A DNA stretch of 64,000 bases from Streptomyces zagrosensis (GTDB lineage Bacteria > Actinomycetota > Actinomycetes > Streptomycetales > Streptomycetaceae), in the NCBI RefSeq assembly GCF_014203645.1, contig NZ_JACHJL010000002.1:310001-374000 (forward strand). Reading direction: 5' to 3'. The translations under genes and the position numbers were made by a program. Positions 7,792 through 17,501 of the stretch are shown piece by piece (the first letter of the stretch is position 1; the number at the start of each line of letters is the position of its first letter). Under the pieces are notes generated by a model. It had not been told where the DNA came from and did no database searches. It worked only from the letters and a program-made list of their open reading frames with translations.

Positions 7792-9228
7792 ATGGATGAC
7801 CCGACGCATGTCGTACTAGAGCCGGTGCCACCCGAGGCGCGGAAACACGACCCGCTGGCCGTGGCCTTCGGCAACGCCTCCCTCCTGGGCATCGGCTACG
7901 TGTTGCTGAGGCGGTACGGACTCGCCACCACCCAGCTCCTCATCACCATCGGGCTCGCGTCGATGCTCGTCTCGGTCGCCGAGACCTGGTGCGAGCTCGT
8001 GCTGCTCGGGTGGTGGGTGGCCGTCATCGCGCACGGTTGGCTCCTCGCTGACCGACACGCTCGGCGGGTCACGCTGCGCGGTCAGCGCCTGGTGGCGCTC
8101 GGCCTCGCGATTCCGGTGTTGCTGGGCGTCGGGGCACTGCGGGCCGATGCGGTGCGGATTGATCGGGACGTCACCGAGGCCCGCGAACACGGCAACTGCG
8201 CGGGGGTGTTGTTGGCCCAGGACGAGGTGGGGTTCGGCCACCGCCTGGCCGGTGCCCCGCTGGCCGAACGCAGCGATGAGACCGAGCGGGTTTGCCGCCG
8301 GCTCCAGACGGCCCGGGACGAATTGGCCACCGGCCTTACCGGCGATGAAAAGGCCCTGGCCAGCGGCTTCGACACACTGTCCGCTGCCCTCGAAAAGCCC
8401 GGCAATGACCAGACCGTGGACGCGGTGCTCAGCACGTTCCTCGACGCGCTGCCGATGGAAAATCCCTGTCGTACGGTGGCGGTCACCGACTGGCTCCAAC
8501 GCCGCAACCCTCGCCACGACGTGCTGGCCCGCTCGGCCGACACCGTCCAGCGGGTCGCGCCCGCGGCGCTCGTCGCCTGCGGGGACCACCTCGGTGAGGA
8601 CGACGACTGGCCACAGGCGCGCAGCCGCTACCAGCAACTGCTCGCTCGATACCCGGACAACGCACTGTCAGCCAAGGCCCGCAAGGGGGCCAGGAAGGCC
8701 ACGCTGGCCATCGAGCTGAGCGACGTGCGCAGCCTGCTGCTGAGTGGCATGCGCGACGCTCAGCCCCCGTACTGCACCAACCCGGCGAAGTACAGCGGCG
8801 CCGCCCCGTACCGCAAGGGCGCCACCAACCGCGCGCTGTTCTACGGCAATGACGCCTATACGAACAAGCTCCCCGGCCATTGGCGTACGGACGACGCGGC
8901 CAAGGCCGTGCTGGTGGTGTGCGTGGGGGAGGCGGAAGACGACGAGAAGGGGACCGCCGTCCAGACGTGCTCATACCAGTCCGATAACGCCCCGTACGCC
9001 CAAGGGGACGTGACGTTCCATAAGATTGCGATCCCGGTGCAGGTCTATGAGGTGCGTACCGGTAAGCGCGTGGCCGACCGTACGGTGGAGATCGGTGGCA
9101 CGAGCTGCCCCGAGCATTTCCGGCACGAGACCGACATGATCGGCGCTGGCCCACCGTCCGACATGCTCGTCAAGGCGTCCAAGGCCGATGTGCGGACCGC
9201 CTTCAGCCCGCTGGTCAACGGCGGGTAG
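7792..9228 (+). CDS. Membrane protein with TPR-like extracytoplasmic region (478 aa)
   Basis: Hydrophobic segments at roughly residues 30-60, 62-85 and 102-118 suggest three membrane spans, followed by about 360 hydrophilic residues. Part of that region (WPQARSRYQQLLARYPDNALSAKARKG) reads as a tetratricopeptide helix pair, and the end is Cys-containing and beta-rich (CVGEAEDDEKGTAVQTCSY; GTSCPEHF). The function is not known. GGGAAGAGA lies 5-10 nt before ATG 7792. It is convergent with aspS, and the two share a strong hairpin. Possible roles are envelope assembly or sensing. Confidence 0.8.
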   Translation: MDDPTHVVLEPVPPEARKHDPLAVAFGNASLLGIGYVLLRRYGLATTQLLITIGLASMLVSVAETWCELVLLGWWVAVIAHGWLLADRHARRVTLRGQRLVALGLAIPVLLGVGALRADAVRIDRDVTEAREHGNCAGVLLAQDEVGFGHRLAGAPLAERSDETERVCRRLQTARDELATGLTGDEKALASGFDTLSAALEKPGNDQTVDAVLSTFLDALPMENPCRTVAVTDWLQRRNPRHDVLARSADTVQRVAPAALVACGDHLGEDDDWPQARSRYQQLLARYPDNALSAKARKGARKATLAIELSDVRSLLLSGMRDAQPPYCTNPAKYSGAAPYRKGATNRALFYGNDAYTNKLPGHWRTDDAAKAVLVVCVGEAEDDEKGTAVQTCSYQSDNAPYAQGDVTFHKIAIPVQVYEVRTGKRVADRTVEIGGTSCPEHFRHETDMIGAGPPSDMLVKASKADVRTAFSPLVNGG

Positions 9229-9288
9229 GCCACGGCCACGGCTGCCGCACCGCGCGCAGGGCTCCCGCCGCCCGCGCGCCCCACGCGC

Positions 9289-9335
9289 CAAGGCGCCCCG
9301 GACCACCACGATGCGCGGGGGTCCGGGGCGCCTTG
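9289..9335. terminator. Bidirectional terminator between the membrane-protein gene and aspS
   Basis: CAAGGCGCCCCGGACC (9289-9304) pairs perfectly over 16 bp with GGTCCGGGGCGCCTTG (9320-9335) around a 15-nt loop. It lies between two convergent genes and fits both. Confidence 0.85.
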
Positions 9336-9364
9336 CTGAGCGTAGGAGCTCGCCGCGGGGCTGG

Positions 9365-11182
9365 TTACTCCGACTCGGACTCGCCCTGCGGCGCAGCCGA
9401 AGGCTTCGCGGCTGCCGGCTTCGCCGCTGCCGGTTTACGGAGCGCAAGATGCAACTCGCGCAGCCGCGCGTCGTCCACCTCGCTGGGCGCGCCCATCAGC
9501 AGGTCCTGTGCGTTGCCGTTGAGCGGGAACGCGATCGTCTCGCGGATGTTGGGCTCGTCCGCGAGCAGCATCACGATGCGGTCCACGCCCGGCGCGATGC
9601 CGCCGTGCGGCGGGGCGCCGAACTGGAAGGCGCGGAGCATGCCGCCGAACTCGCGCTCCACTTCCTCCTTGGAGTAGCCCGCGAGCCCGAACGCCTCGTA
9701 CATGACCTCGGGTTCGTGGTTTCGGATGGCGCCGGAGGACAGCTCGGTGCCATTGCAGACGATGTCGTACTGCCAGGCCAGGATGTCCAGCGGGTCCTTG
9801 GTACGCAGCGCTTCCAGGCCGCCCTGCGGCATGGAGAACGGGTTGTGCGAGAACTCGATGGCGCCGGTGTCCTCGTTCTTCTCGAACATCGGGAAGTCCA
9901 CGATCCAGCAGAACCGGTAGACGTCCTGTTCGAAGTGCCCCGCGCGCTTGGCGGCCTCGACCCGCACCGCGCCCATGATCTTGGAGACCTCATCGAAGTC
10001 GCCCGCGCCGAAGAAGATCGACGTACCGGCCTTGCCACCGACCTCGGCAATCAGCTTGGTCACATCGTCCTCGGTGAGGAACTTGGCGATGGGCCCGGTG
10101 AGGGCGTTGTCCTCGCCGATCCGCACCCAGGCCAGGCCCTTGGCGCCCTGTGCGATCGCGTACTCGCCGAGCTGGTCGAAGAACTTGCGCGACTGGTCGC
10201 CGGTGTCGGGCACCGCGAGGGCGCGTACGTGCTTGTCGGCGAACGCCTTGAAGCCGGAGCCGGCGAACACGTGCGAGACGTCCACCAGTTCAAGGCGGGC
10301 CCGCAGGTCCGGCTTGTCCGAGCCGTACTTGACCATCGACTCGCGGAAGGGGATGCGCGGGAACGGCGAGGTGACCTCGCGACCGCCACCCAACTCGGTG
10401 AACAGGTCGGTCATCACCTTCTCGATGACCTGGAAGACGTCCTCCTGCTCGACGAAGCTCATCTCGACGTCGAGCTGGTAGAACTCGCCCGGCGAGCGGT
10501 CCGCGCGGGCGTCCTCGTCGCGGAAGCAGGGCGCGATCTGGAAGTAGCGGTCAAAGCCCGCGATCATCAAGAGCTGCTTGAACTGCTGCGGGGCCTGCGG
10601 CAGCGCGTAGAACTTGCCCGCGTGCAGCCGGGACGGGACGAGGAAGTCGCGCGCGCCCTCGGGCGAGGTGGCGGACAGGATCGGCGTCGCCAACTCGTTG
10701 AAGCCCTGCGCGGTCATCTTGGAGCGCAGCGTGGAAATCACCTGCGAACGCAAGATGATGTTGCGGTGCATGCGCTCGCGGCGCAGGTCGAGGAAGCGGT
10801 ACTCAAGCCGGCGCTCCTCGTTCACGTTGTCCTCGGGGAAGACGGTGAACGGCAGCGGCTCGGCTGCGCCCAGCACCTCGACGGCGGTGACCTCGACCTC
10901 GATGCCGCCGGTGGGCAGCTCCGGATTGACGTTGTCCGCACCCCGTGCGATGACCTTGCCGTCCACCCGGACGACGGTCTCCTTGGTGATCGAGCTGAGC
11001 GCCTCGTTGGCGGGCGTGTCAGGCCGTACGACCAGTTGCACCAGGCCGTAGTGATCGCGCAGGTCGATGAAGAGGATGCCGCCCAGGTTCCGTCGATTGT
11101 GCAGCCAGCCGCTCAGCCGCACCTCAGTGTCAACGTCAGCGGCACGGAGCTCGCCGCAGGTGTGGGACCGGTACCGATGCAT
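9365..11182 (-). CDS. aspS: Aspartate-tRNA ligase (605 aa)
   Basis: This is a full-length bacterial-type class II aspartyl-tRNA synthetase that charges tRNA-Asp in the cytosol. The N-terminal OB fold binds the anticodon ([22 protein letters not shown]). Class II motif 2 is [11 protein letters not shown], the large bacterial insertion domain follows, and motif 3 is [14 protein letters not shown]. An Ala/Pro/Lys-rich tail ([19 protein letters not shown]) extends the usual C-terminus by about 20 residues. The next gene on the other side is divergent, with 199 nt between. Essential housekeeping gene. Confidence 0.98.
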   Translation of the reverse strand: MHRYRSHTCGELRAADVDTEVRLSGWLHNRRNLGGILFIDLRDHYGLVQLVVRPDTPANEALSSITKETVVRVDGKVIARGADNVNPELPTGGIEVEVTAVEVLGAAEPLPFTVFPEDNVNEERRLEYRFLDLRRERMHRNIILRSQVISTLRSKMTAQGFNELATPILSATSPEGARDFLVPSRLHAGKFYALPQAPQQFKQLLMIAGFDRYFQIAPCFRDEDARADRSPGEFYQLDVEMSFVEQEDVFQVIEKVMTDLFTELGGGREVTSPFPRIPFRESMVKYGSDKPDLRARLELVDVSHVFAGSGFKAFADKHVRALAVPDTGDQSRKFFDQLGEYAIAQGAKGLAWVRIGEDNALTGPIAKFLTEDDVTKLIAEVGGKAGTSIFFGAGDFDEVSKIMGAVRVEAAKRAGHFEQDVYRFCWIVDFPMFEKNEDTGAIEFSHNPFSMPQGGLEALRTKDPLDILAWQYDIVCNGTELSSGAIRNHEPEVMYEAFGLAGYSKEEVEREFGGMLRAFQFGAPPHGGIAPGVDRIVMLLADEPNIRETIAFPLNGNAQDLLMGAPSEVDDARLRELHLALRKPAAAKPAAAKPSAAPQGESESE

Positions 11183-11369
11183 CGTTCATCCAAGTCATCT
11201 GATCGGGGGCGTGGACCAGGCGGGTGCGGGCCTATCGGGCCCGGGCCCGGCGTGAGCGCCACTGCGGGCAAGGTGTCAGCCTACCGCCATGCCTGTCGGC
11301 GGCCTGCATTCCGCTGTTGTCCATACTGCCGGTACGCATTCTCACTGGTAGCCCTCCCTCAAATGAACT

Positions 11370-11382
11370 TAAAGTAGGGCAA
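11370..11382 (+). promoter_or_regulatory. Possible leaderless -10 for the SpoIIE-type gene
   Basis: TAAAGT (11370-11375, matching TANNNT) is followed by 6 nt and then the ATG at 11382, the spacing expected when transcription starts at the A of the start codon. No clear Shine-Dalgarno sequence precedes this ATG. Confidence 0.45.
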
Positions 11383-13949
11383 TGCGCACCGAGGATGTTC
11401 TGGCCACCATCGGGACCGGTCTCTGGCGCTGGGACAACGCCTCGGGGGCCGTCACCCTCGATGGCGTAGCCGCCCGGCTCCTGGGGCTGCCCGCCGTGTC
11501 CGTCACGCTCTCGGAATCCGCGGGCCGCGCCCGCTTCCATCCCGTGGACTGGGTCGAGGTCAGCGGCATCGTGAACCTCGCCCTCGCCGAGGATTCCCTT
11601 GCCGAGGCCAGGCTGCGCGTCGTGGACGAGGACGGCACCGTGCTCCGTACCGTACGCAGCCGCGCCAGGCCGGTCGCGCACGGCGAGCGCCTGGAGATGG
11701 TCGGCACCCTGGAAGAGGTGCCGGAGCCGATGGCAGGCACCGCGGTGGCCACCCCTATTACGGGCGACTGGCGGCGCAATCGAGAAGCGTTCTTGCTGGA
11801 CGCGGGCCGTGCGTTGGCCGAGGCGCAGTCCAGCGCCGAGGTGCTACGCGTCGCCGCGGGCCTGTCCATGCCCGGCTTCACCCCGGATGGCCTGGCGGTC
11901 TTCGGCGTCGAGGGCAACCGGATCATGGTCCTCGGGCACCAGGGGTACGAGGAGGGCGACGAGGAACCCTTCATGGACATGACGCTGGAAACCGACTATC
12001 CAGCAGCCGAGGCGGTACGTACCGGGCGGGCGATCTACATCCCGAGCCCCGAGGAGTACCGCCGCCGCTTCCCCACCGCCTGGCCGCTCACCAAGCCGTT
12101 CGGGCGCCGGTCGTGGGCCTATCTGCCGCTGATCGTGGCGGGGCGCACCATCGGGGCCTGGATGGGGGCCTTCTCCCAGCCGGTGTCCTTCACCCCCGAC
12201 GAGCGCGCGGTGCTCACCACCATTGCCCGGATGTTCGCCCAGGCCCTGTCCCGGACCAGCCTGCACGACACCGAGCGCGCACTGGCCGACGGGCTCCAGC
12301 GCACCATGCTGCCCGACCGCAATCCGGACGTGCCGGGCCTGACGATCGCCGCGCGGTACGTGCCCACCGGCGGCGGGCTCCAGGTCGGCGGCGACTGGTA
12401 CGACGTGATCCCGCTGCCATCGGGGCGTACGGCGCTGGTCATCGGCGACGTACAGGGGCACGATGTGCGTGCGGCGGGGCTCATGGGCCAGTTGCGGATC
12501 GCGTTGCGCGCGTACGCCACCGAGGGCCACCACCCGGACGCGGTGCTCTCCCGGGCCTCCCGGTTCTTCGCCAGCCTGACCGACATCGGCGGCCGAGACG
12601 GGGGTGAGGCACCCGAGACCCCCGAGACCCCCGAGGCAGGGGAAGACGGCGGGGAGTCCGATCCGCGCTTCGCGACCTGCCTCTACATGGAGATCGACCC
12701 GGCAACCGGCACCCTGGACGTCGCCCGCGCGGGCCACCCGGATCTGGCCATCGCGCACGGCGACGGCACGGTTTTGGTGCGCCCCACGGCGGGGGGACTA
12801 CCTCTTGGCATCGTGCCCGACGCCGACTACCCGACGACCCGGCTGACCCTGGAGCCGGACGAAACCCTCCTGGTGTGCACGGATGGCCTGATCGAGACGG
12901 GCGGCCATGACCTGGAGACCGGCTGGGAGCGCATCCGCGCGATCTTCGGCGAGCATCTACGCGCCCTGAGCGGCGCCCCGCCATCGGCCACCGGGACCCC
13001 GCCCTCTGCCACCGGGGCAGCGGGCACCGGCACCGGCACCGGCACCGGCACCGAAGCGCACGGCACAGCGGCCCCGACCGGGCCCGATGCCGAACCGTGG
13101 TTGCGGAGCCGCAAGGACCTCAACGCGCTCGCCGACGCACTGCTACAGGCCGTACACGGCCCGCCCTCGCACTACCGAACGGGGCCGTTGGCCGACCGCC
13201 GAGAGGACGACATCGCGTTCGTCCTGATATCGCGCGGCCTGATGGCCCCCGAGGCCGCGGGCCCGCGCAGGCGCCGGGCCGCCATCACCGTCGCCCAGGC
13301 CCAGCCGCAACGGATCGCCGAGGCCCGCCAGCAGCTCCGCGACATGCTGCACGACTGGACTTCGCAGGACCAGGCGGAGTCGGCGGTCTTGATGCTCTCC
13401 GAGATGGTCACCAATGTGCTGGTGCACACGGATGGTGATGCGCTGGTGATCGCTGAGATCAGCGGGGGCATCGGCGCCCGGCGGCTGCGCCTCGATGTCG
13501 CGGACGCCAGCGACGAACTGCCCCACCGGCGCCACCCCGGCGAACTGGCCTCGTCGGGGCGCGGGCTGCTGCTCATGGAGATGTTGGCGGGTTCGTGGGG
13601 GGTGGACCCGCGCGGCGAGGGGAAATGCATCTGGTTCGAGCTGTACGAACCGTCCCGTGCGGCGGGGCACAACGGCGCGACGGACCGCACGGAGATGGAC
13701 CTTACGGAGGAGCACGGTGCTGCGCGGCCCGCGGAGCAGGGCGGCGGCAGCGCGGAATTCGCCGAAGAACATGGCGCTGCGGAGACCAGCACTGCGGACA
13801 ACAGCGCTGAGGAGAACAGCACTGCGGAGCACAGCGCTGAAGAGAACAGCCTCGTGCCCGACTCCCGGTACGGGCCCGAATCCGCCGCCGAACCGCCCGG
13901 ACCCGAGGCCCCTGAACCGGGCTCCGCTGAGCCGTCAGCGCGCTCATAG
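11382..13949 (+). CDS. SpoIIE-family Ser phosphatase with PAS/GAF input and HATPase domain (855 aa)
   Basis: Domains in order: a PAS-like fold (about 1-100), a GAF domain (about 125-295), a PP2C/SpoIIE phosphatase (about 305-610, with VGGDWYDVIPL and VIGDVQGHDVRAAG metal-binding motifs), an anti-sigma-factor-type HATPase domain (about 640-760) and a 90-residue low-complexity tail with repeated AEENS/AEHS units. The protein therefore holds both a phosphatase for an anti-sigma-factor antagonist and an RsbW-like kinase, as in many Streptomyces partner-switching regulators. The phosphatase domain has an insert of TGTGTGTG type near residue 545. It is divergent from aspS and convergent with the permease gene (12-nt gap). 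Confidence 0.93.
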   Translation: MRTEDVLATIGTGLWRWDNASGAVTLDGVAARLLGLPAVSVTLSESAGRARFHPVDWVEVSGIVNLALAEDSLAEARLRVVDEDGTVLRTVRSRARPVAHGERLEMVGTLEEVPEPMAGTAVATPITGDWRRNREAFLLDAGRALAEAQSSAEVLRVAAGLSMPGFTPDGLAVFGVEGNRIMVLGHQGYEEGDEEPFMDMTLETDYPAAEAVRTGRAIYIPSPEEYRRRFPTAWPLTKPFGRRSWAYLPLIVAGRTIGAWMGAFSQPVSFTPDERAVLTTIARMFAQALSRTSLHDTERALADGLQRTMLPDRNPDVPGLTIAARYVPTGGGLQVGGDWYDVIPLPSGRTALVIGDVQGHDVRAAGLMGQLRIALRAYATEGHHPDAVLSRASRFFASLTDIGGRDGGEAPETPETPEAGEDGGESDPRFATCLYMEIDPATGTLDVARAGHPDLAIAHGDGTVLVRPTAGGLPLGIVPDADYPTTRLTLEPDETLLVCTDGLIETGGHDLETGWERIRAIFGEHLRALSGAPPSATGTPPSATGAAGTGTGTGTGTEAHGTAAPTGPDAEPWLRSRKDLNALADALLQAVHGPPSHYRTGPLADRREDDIAFVLISRGLMAPEAAGPRRRRAAITVAQAQPQRIAEARQQLRDMLHDWTSQDQAESAVLMLSEMVTNVLVHTDGDALVIAEISGGIGARRLRLDVADASDELPHRRHPGELASSGRGLLLMEMLAGSWGVDPRGEGKCIWFELYEPSRAAGHNGATDRTEMDLTEEHGAARPAEQGGGSAEFAEEHGAAETSTADNSAEENSTAEHSAEENSLVPDSRYGPESAAEPPGPEAPEPGSAEPSARS

Positions 13950-13961
13950 GGGCCGCCGAGC

Positions 13962-15257
13962 TCAGTGGGAGCCGCCTTCCTCGTGGGGGCTGTGCTTGCC
14001 GGGATCGCCGGGATCACCCAGGTCGCCCGGGTCGCCAGTATCACGGTGCTCGTAGGGGCCACCGTGCTCATACGGGCCACCGTGCCGCTCCGAGCCGCCG
14101 CCGCAGCCATGCGGGCCACCGCCGGGCCCGTACCGGCCGTACGGCCCGTCATCCGCCTCGTCGCCTACAGCCTGCCCGCCTGGGCCGGCTCCGCGTCCGT
14201 ACTGTTCGCGCAGGTCGGACAGGATGCCGAAGGCAGCGGCCGTCAGCGGTACGGCCAGCAGCATGCCGAGGATGCCCGCCAGGCTGGCCCCCGCCGTGAG
14301 GGTGATCATCACGACCGCGGGATGCATCTGGACCGTACGGCTTTGCACCACGGGTTGCAGCACGTGCCCCTCAAGGACCTGCACGGCCAGCACCACGCCA
14401 AGCGCCCACAGCGCGATGGCGGGGCCGCCGTCCGCGAAGGCGACGAGCACCGCCACCGCGCCGGAGAGAAAGGCCCCGAGGTAGGGGATGTACGCGCCGA
14501 CGAAGACCAGCGCGCCGAGCCCCACCGCCCCGGGCACGCTCAACACCAGCAACCCAACGGTGATGCACACCGCGTCGATGAGCGCGATCACGGTGGTGCC
14601 GCGCATGAAGCCCTCAACGGCCTGAAAGGCACGCCTGGCCACGGCCTCAAGCCGGGGCCCGCTGCCGCCGGGCGCGTACGCGTGCAGGGTACGCATCGCC
14701 CGGTCGGCGTCCCGGAGGAAGAAGAAGGTGAGCAGCAGCGCGAGAAAGGCGGTAGCGGCCAGCTGCGCGACAACGCTGAGCCCGGAGACCAGACCGATGG
14801 CGGCCGTGCTGCCGAACTTGCTGGCCAACTCACGCCCGTTGGAGGCCATGTCATCGACGGAGTTGCCCGCGATATCGAAGTGCGTGGACAGGTCCCGTGC
14901 GGCGTCCTTGAGCGAGGCAACGATCTGGTCGCCGCTGTCCACCAGCGCCTTGACGACGATGTACCCCGCGCCGCCGACCACGGCAAGCAGCGCCAGGCAG
15001 GTGATCCCGGCAGCGAGCGAGGCGTTCAGCCGCATCCGCAACAGCCGCCGGTAGAGCGGTCCGAGCAGGGCGGACCCGAGCAGCGCGAGCAAGACGGGCG
15101 TGACCGCGGCCTTCAGCGCGACGGTGAGCCAGATGCCGACCCCGGCGACGGCAGCCATCAGCAGCAGCACCCCGCACCAGGCGGCGGCCCTACGCACCGC
15201 GTACGGCAACAGGGCGGGCTCTCCCGGTCGCGAGGGGGCACGGTGATCACTGGGCAC
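13962..15257 (-). CDS. AI-2E family (PerM-like) membrane transporter (about 431 aa)
   Basis: About eight hydrophobic spans (LLLMAAVAGVGIWLTV, VTPVLLALLGSALLGPL, AGITCLALLAVVGGAGYIVV and so on) and the conserved loops YIPYLGAFLSGAVAVLVA and VQSRTVQMHPAVVMITL identify the AI-2E transporter/PerM family. Family members export small molecules or ions across the cytoplasmic membrane, and the substrate here is unknown. The last about 75 residues are a Gly/His/Asp-rich tail with repeats (YEHGGPYEH; GDPGDLGDPGD). GTG 15257 is chosen because the family homology begins soon after it; an upstream ATG at 15326 lacks a ribosome site. Confidence 0.88.
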   Translation of the reverse strand: MPSDHRAPSRPGEPALLPYAVRRAAAWCGVLLLMAAVAGVGIWLTVALKAAVTPVLLALLGSALLGPLYRRLLRMRLNASLAAGITCLALLAVVGGAGYIVVKALVDSGDQIVASLKDAARDLSTHFDIAGNSVDDMASNGRELASKFGSTAAIGLVSGLSVVAQLAATAFLALLLTFFFLRDADRAMRTLHAYAPGGSGPRLEAVARRAFQAVEGFMRGTTVIALIDAVCITVGLLVLSVPGAVGLGALVFVGAYIPYLGAFLSGAVAVLVAFADGGPAIALWALGVVLAVQVLEGHVLQPVVQSRTVQMHPAVVMITLTAGASLAGILGMLLAVPLTAAAFGILSDLREQYGRGAGPGGQAVGDEADDGPYGRYGPGGGPHGCGGGSERHGGPYEHGGPYEHRDTGDPGDLGDPGDPGKHSPHEEGGSH

Positions 15258-15461
15258 GGACCCAGCCCACCACGGAGCGCCCCGCACCACCCGCCAGCGA
15301 CCGCCGCGCGAGTGACACACCGTCATCGCCGGGCAGCGCGGCGGCCGAGCCCTGCCGGATGCGTGGCAGGCGACAGGCAGGCGGACCACGAGGCGTTGGG
15401 CCAGCGGGCCATGCCAGGAGGCGTTGGGCAGGGGGGCCACGACATGGTGAGCGGTACGTGC

Positions 15462-16001
15462 TCAGCCGCCCGTTCGCCAGGACGGTGGCCAGCTCGCACG
15501 CTCAGGGATCACCTCGCCCGGAACCCGCAGACTCGCCCGGGCCTTCTCGTAAAAGGTGCGCCGGGCAGCCCGGTACGCGCTGAACGCCTGGCCCCACGCG
15601 GCGGCTTCGCCCGTTAGGCGCCCTCGCGCGATCCACTCCAAGTGCCACACGGTGTCGTTCAGGGCACGCACGGCAGCGGCTGTCGCCGGGTCGGCCAGCA
15701 GGCGCAAAGGTTCGGTCGTGGCAGCGCGGCGTAGCTCCGCAAGTGCCGCTTCCGCCAAGGCATCGTTCGACGGCTCCATGGGCGTGGGGTCATCGATCAG
15801 TCCCTGCTGGACAGCGAGCCGCCGGTACGCCAGGACGCACTCCTTGATGGCCTGCCCGTAGTCGCTGTACGCCTGGAGGAGCGAGGCATCCCACCGCGCT
15901 CCCTGCTCTCTTCGCCATCGTGTGCGCTCGTTCAGCATCCCCACCACGTACGACAAGGCAGCACCCAATATGACGCCGATCACGGTCGATAACTGGTTCA
16001 C
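15462..16001 (-). CDS. Single-span membrane protein of unknown function (179 aa)
   Basis: The N-terminus VNQLSTVIGVILGAALSYVVGMLNERTRWRREQ gives one membrane anchor followed by a positively charged juxtamembrane stretch. The remaining 145 residues are helical with many Ala, Leu and Arg, resembling the cytoplasmic helical bundle of small actinobacterial membrane proteins. GTG 16001 is chosen because GAGGGGGG lies 6 nt upstream, while the longer frame to 16160 is not protein-like. I do not recognise the family. The 363 nt beyond its start have no convincing gene. Confidence 0.65.
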   Translation of the reverse strand: MNQLSTVIGVILGAALSYVVGMLNERTRWRREQGARWDASLLQAYSDYGQAIKECVLAYRRLAVQQGLIDDPTPMEPSNDALAEAALAELRRAATTEPLRLLADPATAAAVRALNDTVWHLEWIARGRLTGEAAAWGQAFSAYRAARRTFYEKARASLRVPGEVIPERASWPPSWRTGG

Positions 16002-16364
16002 CGCGGCCCCCCTCGCCGGCGACGCTATCTCGGTGCCCGACGCCCACCAGCAGGCTCCGAACGAGCGAGGGAACGAACACACACTTCCCGGCGGCGCCGG
16101 CCGCCCCAACGGCCGGCGCCGCCGCCACAAGACCCGGCAGATCCGATGCGGTAGCCGCACGCCATCGAATCGCCCTGGTCTGGCTCCCGCCCGGGCCCGG
16201 CTGCGCCCGGGGCCGGTCCAGCTCCGCCCGACGCCCCCGCACGCGAGGCCGCACGTCGGCTCGTGCGGCTGACGCGAGCGCAGTCGCCATCACCATCACG
16301 GTCGCAAACGCGCTCGCGGTACGCAACGCCAGCACGGTCGCGATAGGCGCGACCGTACCGGGGC
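16002..16364. other. Intergenic region, no gene seen
   Basis: GC-rich non-coding sequence between the pirin stop and the start of the one-span protein. A minus-strand frame from 16335 begins with a signal-peptide-like stretch, but it quickly becomes Arg/Pro-rich and runs out of frame into the next gene, so I do not call it. Confidence 0.5.
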
Positions 16365-17354
16365 TTAAGACTGGTCGGCGGGCACCTTGCCGAGCCGTCC
16401 GGCCTGGAAGTCCTCGAAGGCCTGGGTCAGTTCGGCCTTCGTGTTCATCACAAAGGGCCCGTACTGCTGCATCGGCTCGCGGATTGGAAGCCCGCCGAGC
16501 AGCACGACCTCGAAGTTCGGGCTGCGCGACTCCTGCGTCTCGTCGGCCCGGATGGTCAGCGTGTCGCCCGGCCCGAACACGGCCGTTTGACCCACCCGGA
16601 AGGGGCGGCCCTCAACACCGGCGGTGCCGCTCCCGGCCATCCCGTACGCGAGGCCGTTGAAGTCGGGCCGCCACGGCAGGGTGACCTCGGCGCCCGGGCT
16701 CACCGTGGCATGGACCATGGTGATCGGGGTGTGCGTGGAGCCGGGGCCCTGGTGACCGCCGAGGTCGCCGGCGATCAGCCTGAGCAGCGCGCCGCCATCG
16801 GCGGAGGTCAGCAGCTTGACCTGGCCACCGCCGATCTCCTGGTATCTGGGGCCCATCATCTTGTTCTCGCGCGGCAGGTTCACCCAGAGCTGCAAGCCGT
16901 GGAAGAGCCCGCCGCTGAGCACCAGCGCCTCCGGCGGCGCCTCGATGTGCAACAGCCCGGACCCGGCGGTCATCCACTGGGTGTCACCGTCGTTGATGAC
17001 CCCACCGCCACCGTTCGAGTCCTGGTGCACCAGCGTTCCATCGATCAAATACGTGACCGTCTCGAAGCCACGGTGGGGGTGCCAGGGCGTGCCTTTCGGC
17101 TCGCCCGCCGCGTACTCCACCTCGCCCATCTGGTCCATCAAGATGAACGGGTCGAGGTGCCGGTAGTCGATCCCGACGAAGGCCCGACGCACAGGGAACC
17201 CCTCGCCTTCCACCCCGCTGGGCGCGGTGGACACCGTCACCACGGGTCTCGGCCGCGACGAGTTCGCTCCTGTGTGGAGGGTTTGGGCAGATTGCGGTGC
17301 GGGCGCGACGACGCGCGGCAGGGACAGCGGGTTGTCAACGGTTACGGCGGGCAT
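16365..17354 (-). CDS. Pirin family protein (329 aa)
   Basis: Two cupin domains. The first has the pirin metal site, including PHRGFETVTYLIDG and a later acidic ligand, preceded by HLDPFILMDQMGEVEYAAGEPKGTPWHPH. The family includes Fe(II) proteins with quercetinase activity and redox-linked regulators. The length fits the family. ATG 17354 follows a strong AAGGAGG site; the longer frame is rejected. The promoter region holds a palindrome and a repeated TTCAACTT (listed separately), so control by a MarR/HxlR-like redox regulator is plausible though no such gene is next to it. Confidence 0.93.
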   Translation of the reverse strand: MPAVTVDNPLSLPRVVAPAPQSAQTLHTGANSSRPRPVVTVSTAPSGVEGEGFPVRRAFVGIDYRHLDPFILMDQMGEVEYAAGEPKGTPWHPHRGFETVTYLIDGTLVHQDSNGGGGVINDGDTQWMTAGSGLLHIEAPPEALVLSGGLFHGLQLWVNLPRENKMMGPRYQEIGGGQVKLLTSADGGALLRLIAGDLGGHQGPGSTHTPITMVHATVSPGAEVTLPWRPDFNGLAYGMAGSGTAGVEGRPFRVGQTAVFGPGDTLTIRADETQESRSPNFEVVLLGGLPIREPMQQYGPFVMNTKAELTQAFEDFQAGRLGKVPADQS

Positions 17355-17372
17355 GACGGCCTCCTTGGGTCG

Positions 17373-17394
17373 TTCAACTTTCAACTTAGTTGAA
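17373..17394. promoter_or_regulatory. Candidate operator upstream of pirin
   Basis: TTCAAC-TTA-GTTGAA (17380-17394) is a perfect 6+3+6 palindrome, and TTCAACTT also occurs just before it (17373-17380). The sequence is AT-rich against a GC-rich background and lies 19-40 nt from the pirin start codon. Confidence 0.5.
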
Positions 17395-17501
17395 TAGTGA
17401 ACGACTGGCAAGGCGGCACCATTCCCGCCCAGTGAGGGATGGGAGGCTTTCAGCCAGAAATGTGCCCGGTCCTCGACGCTGCGACCCCCGACACCGCCCC
17501 C

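Noticed and set aside
15790..16335. Minus-strand frame starting with a signal-peptide-like stretch
   Set aside because: Only the first 30 residues look like a signal. The rest is Arg/Pro-rich, out of frame with the downstream gene and overlaps it.
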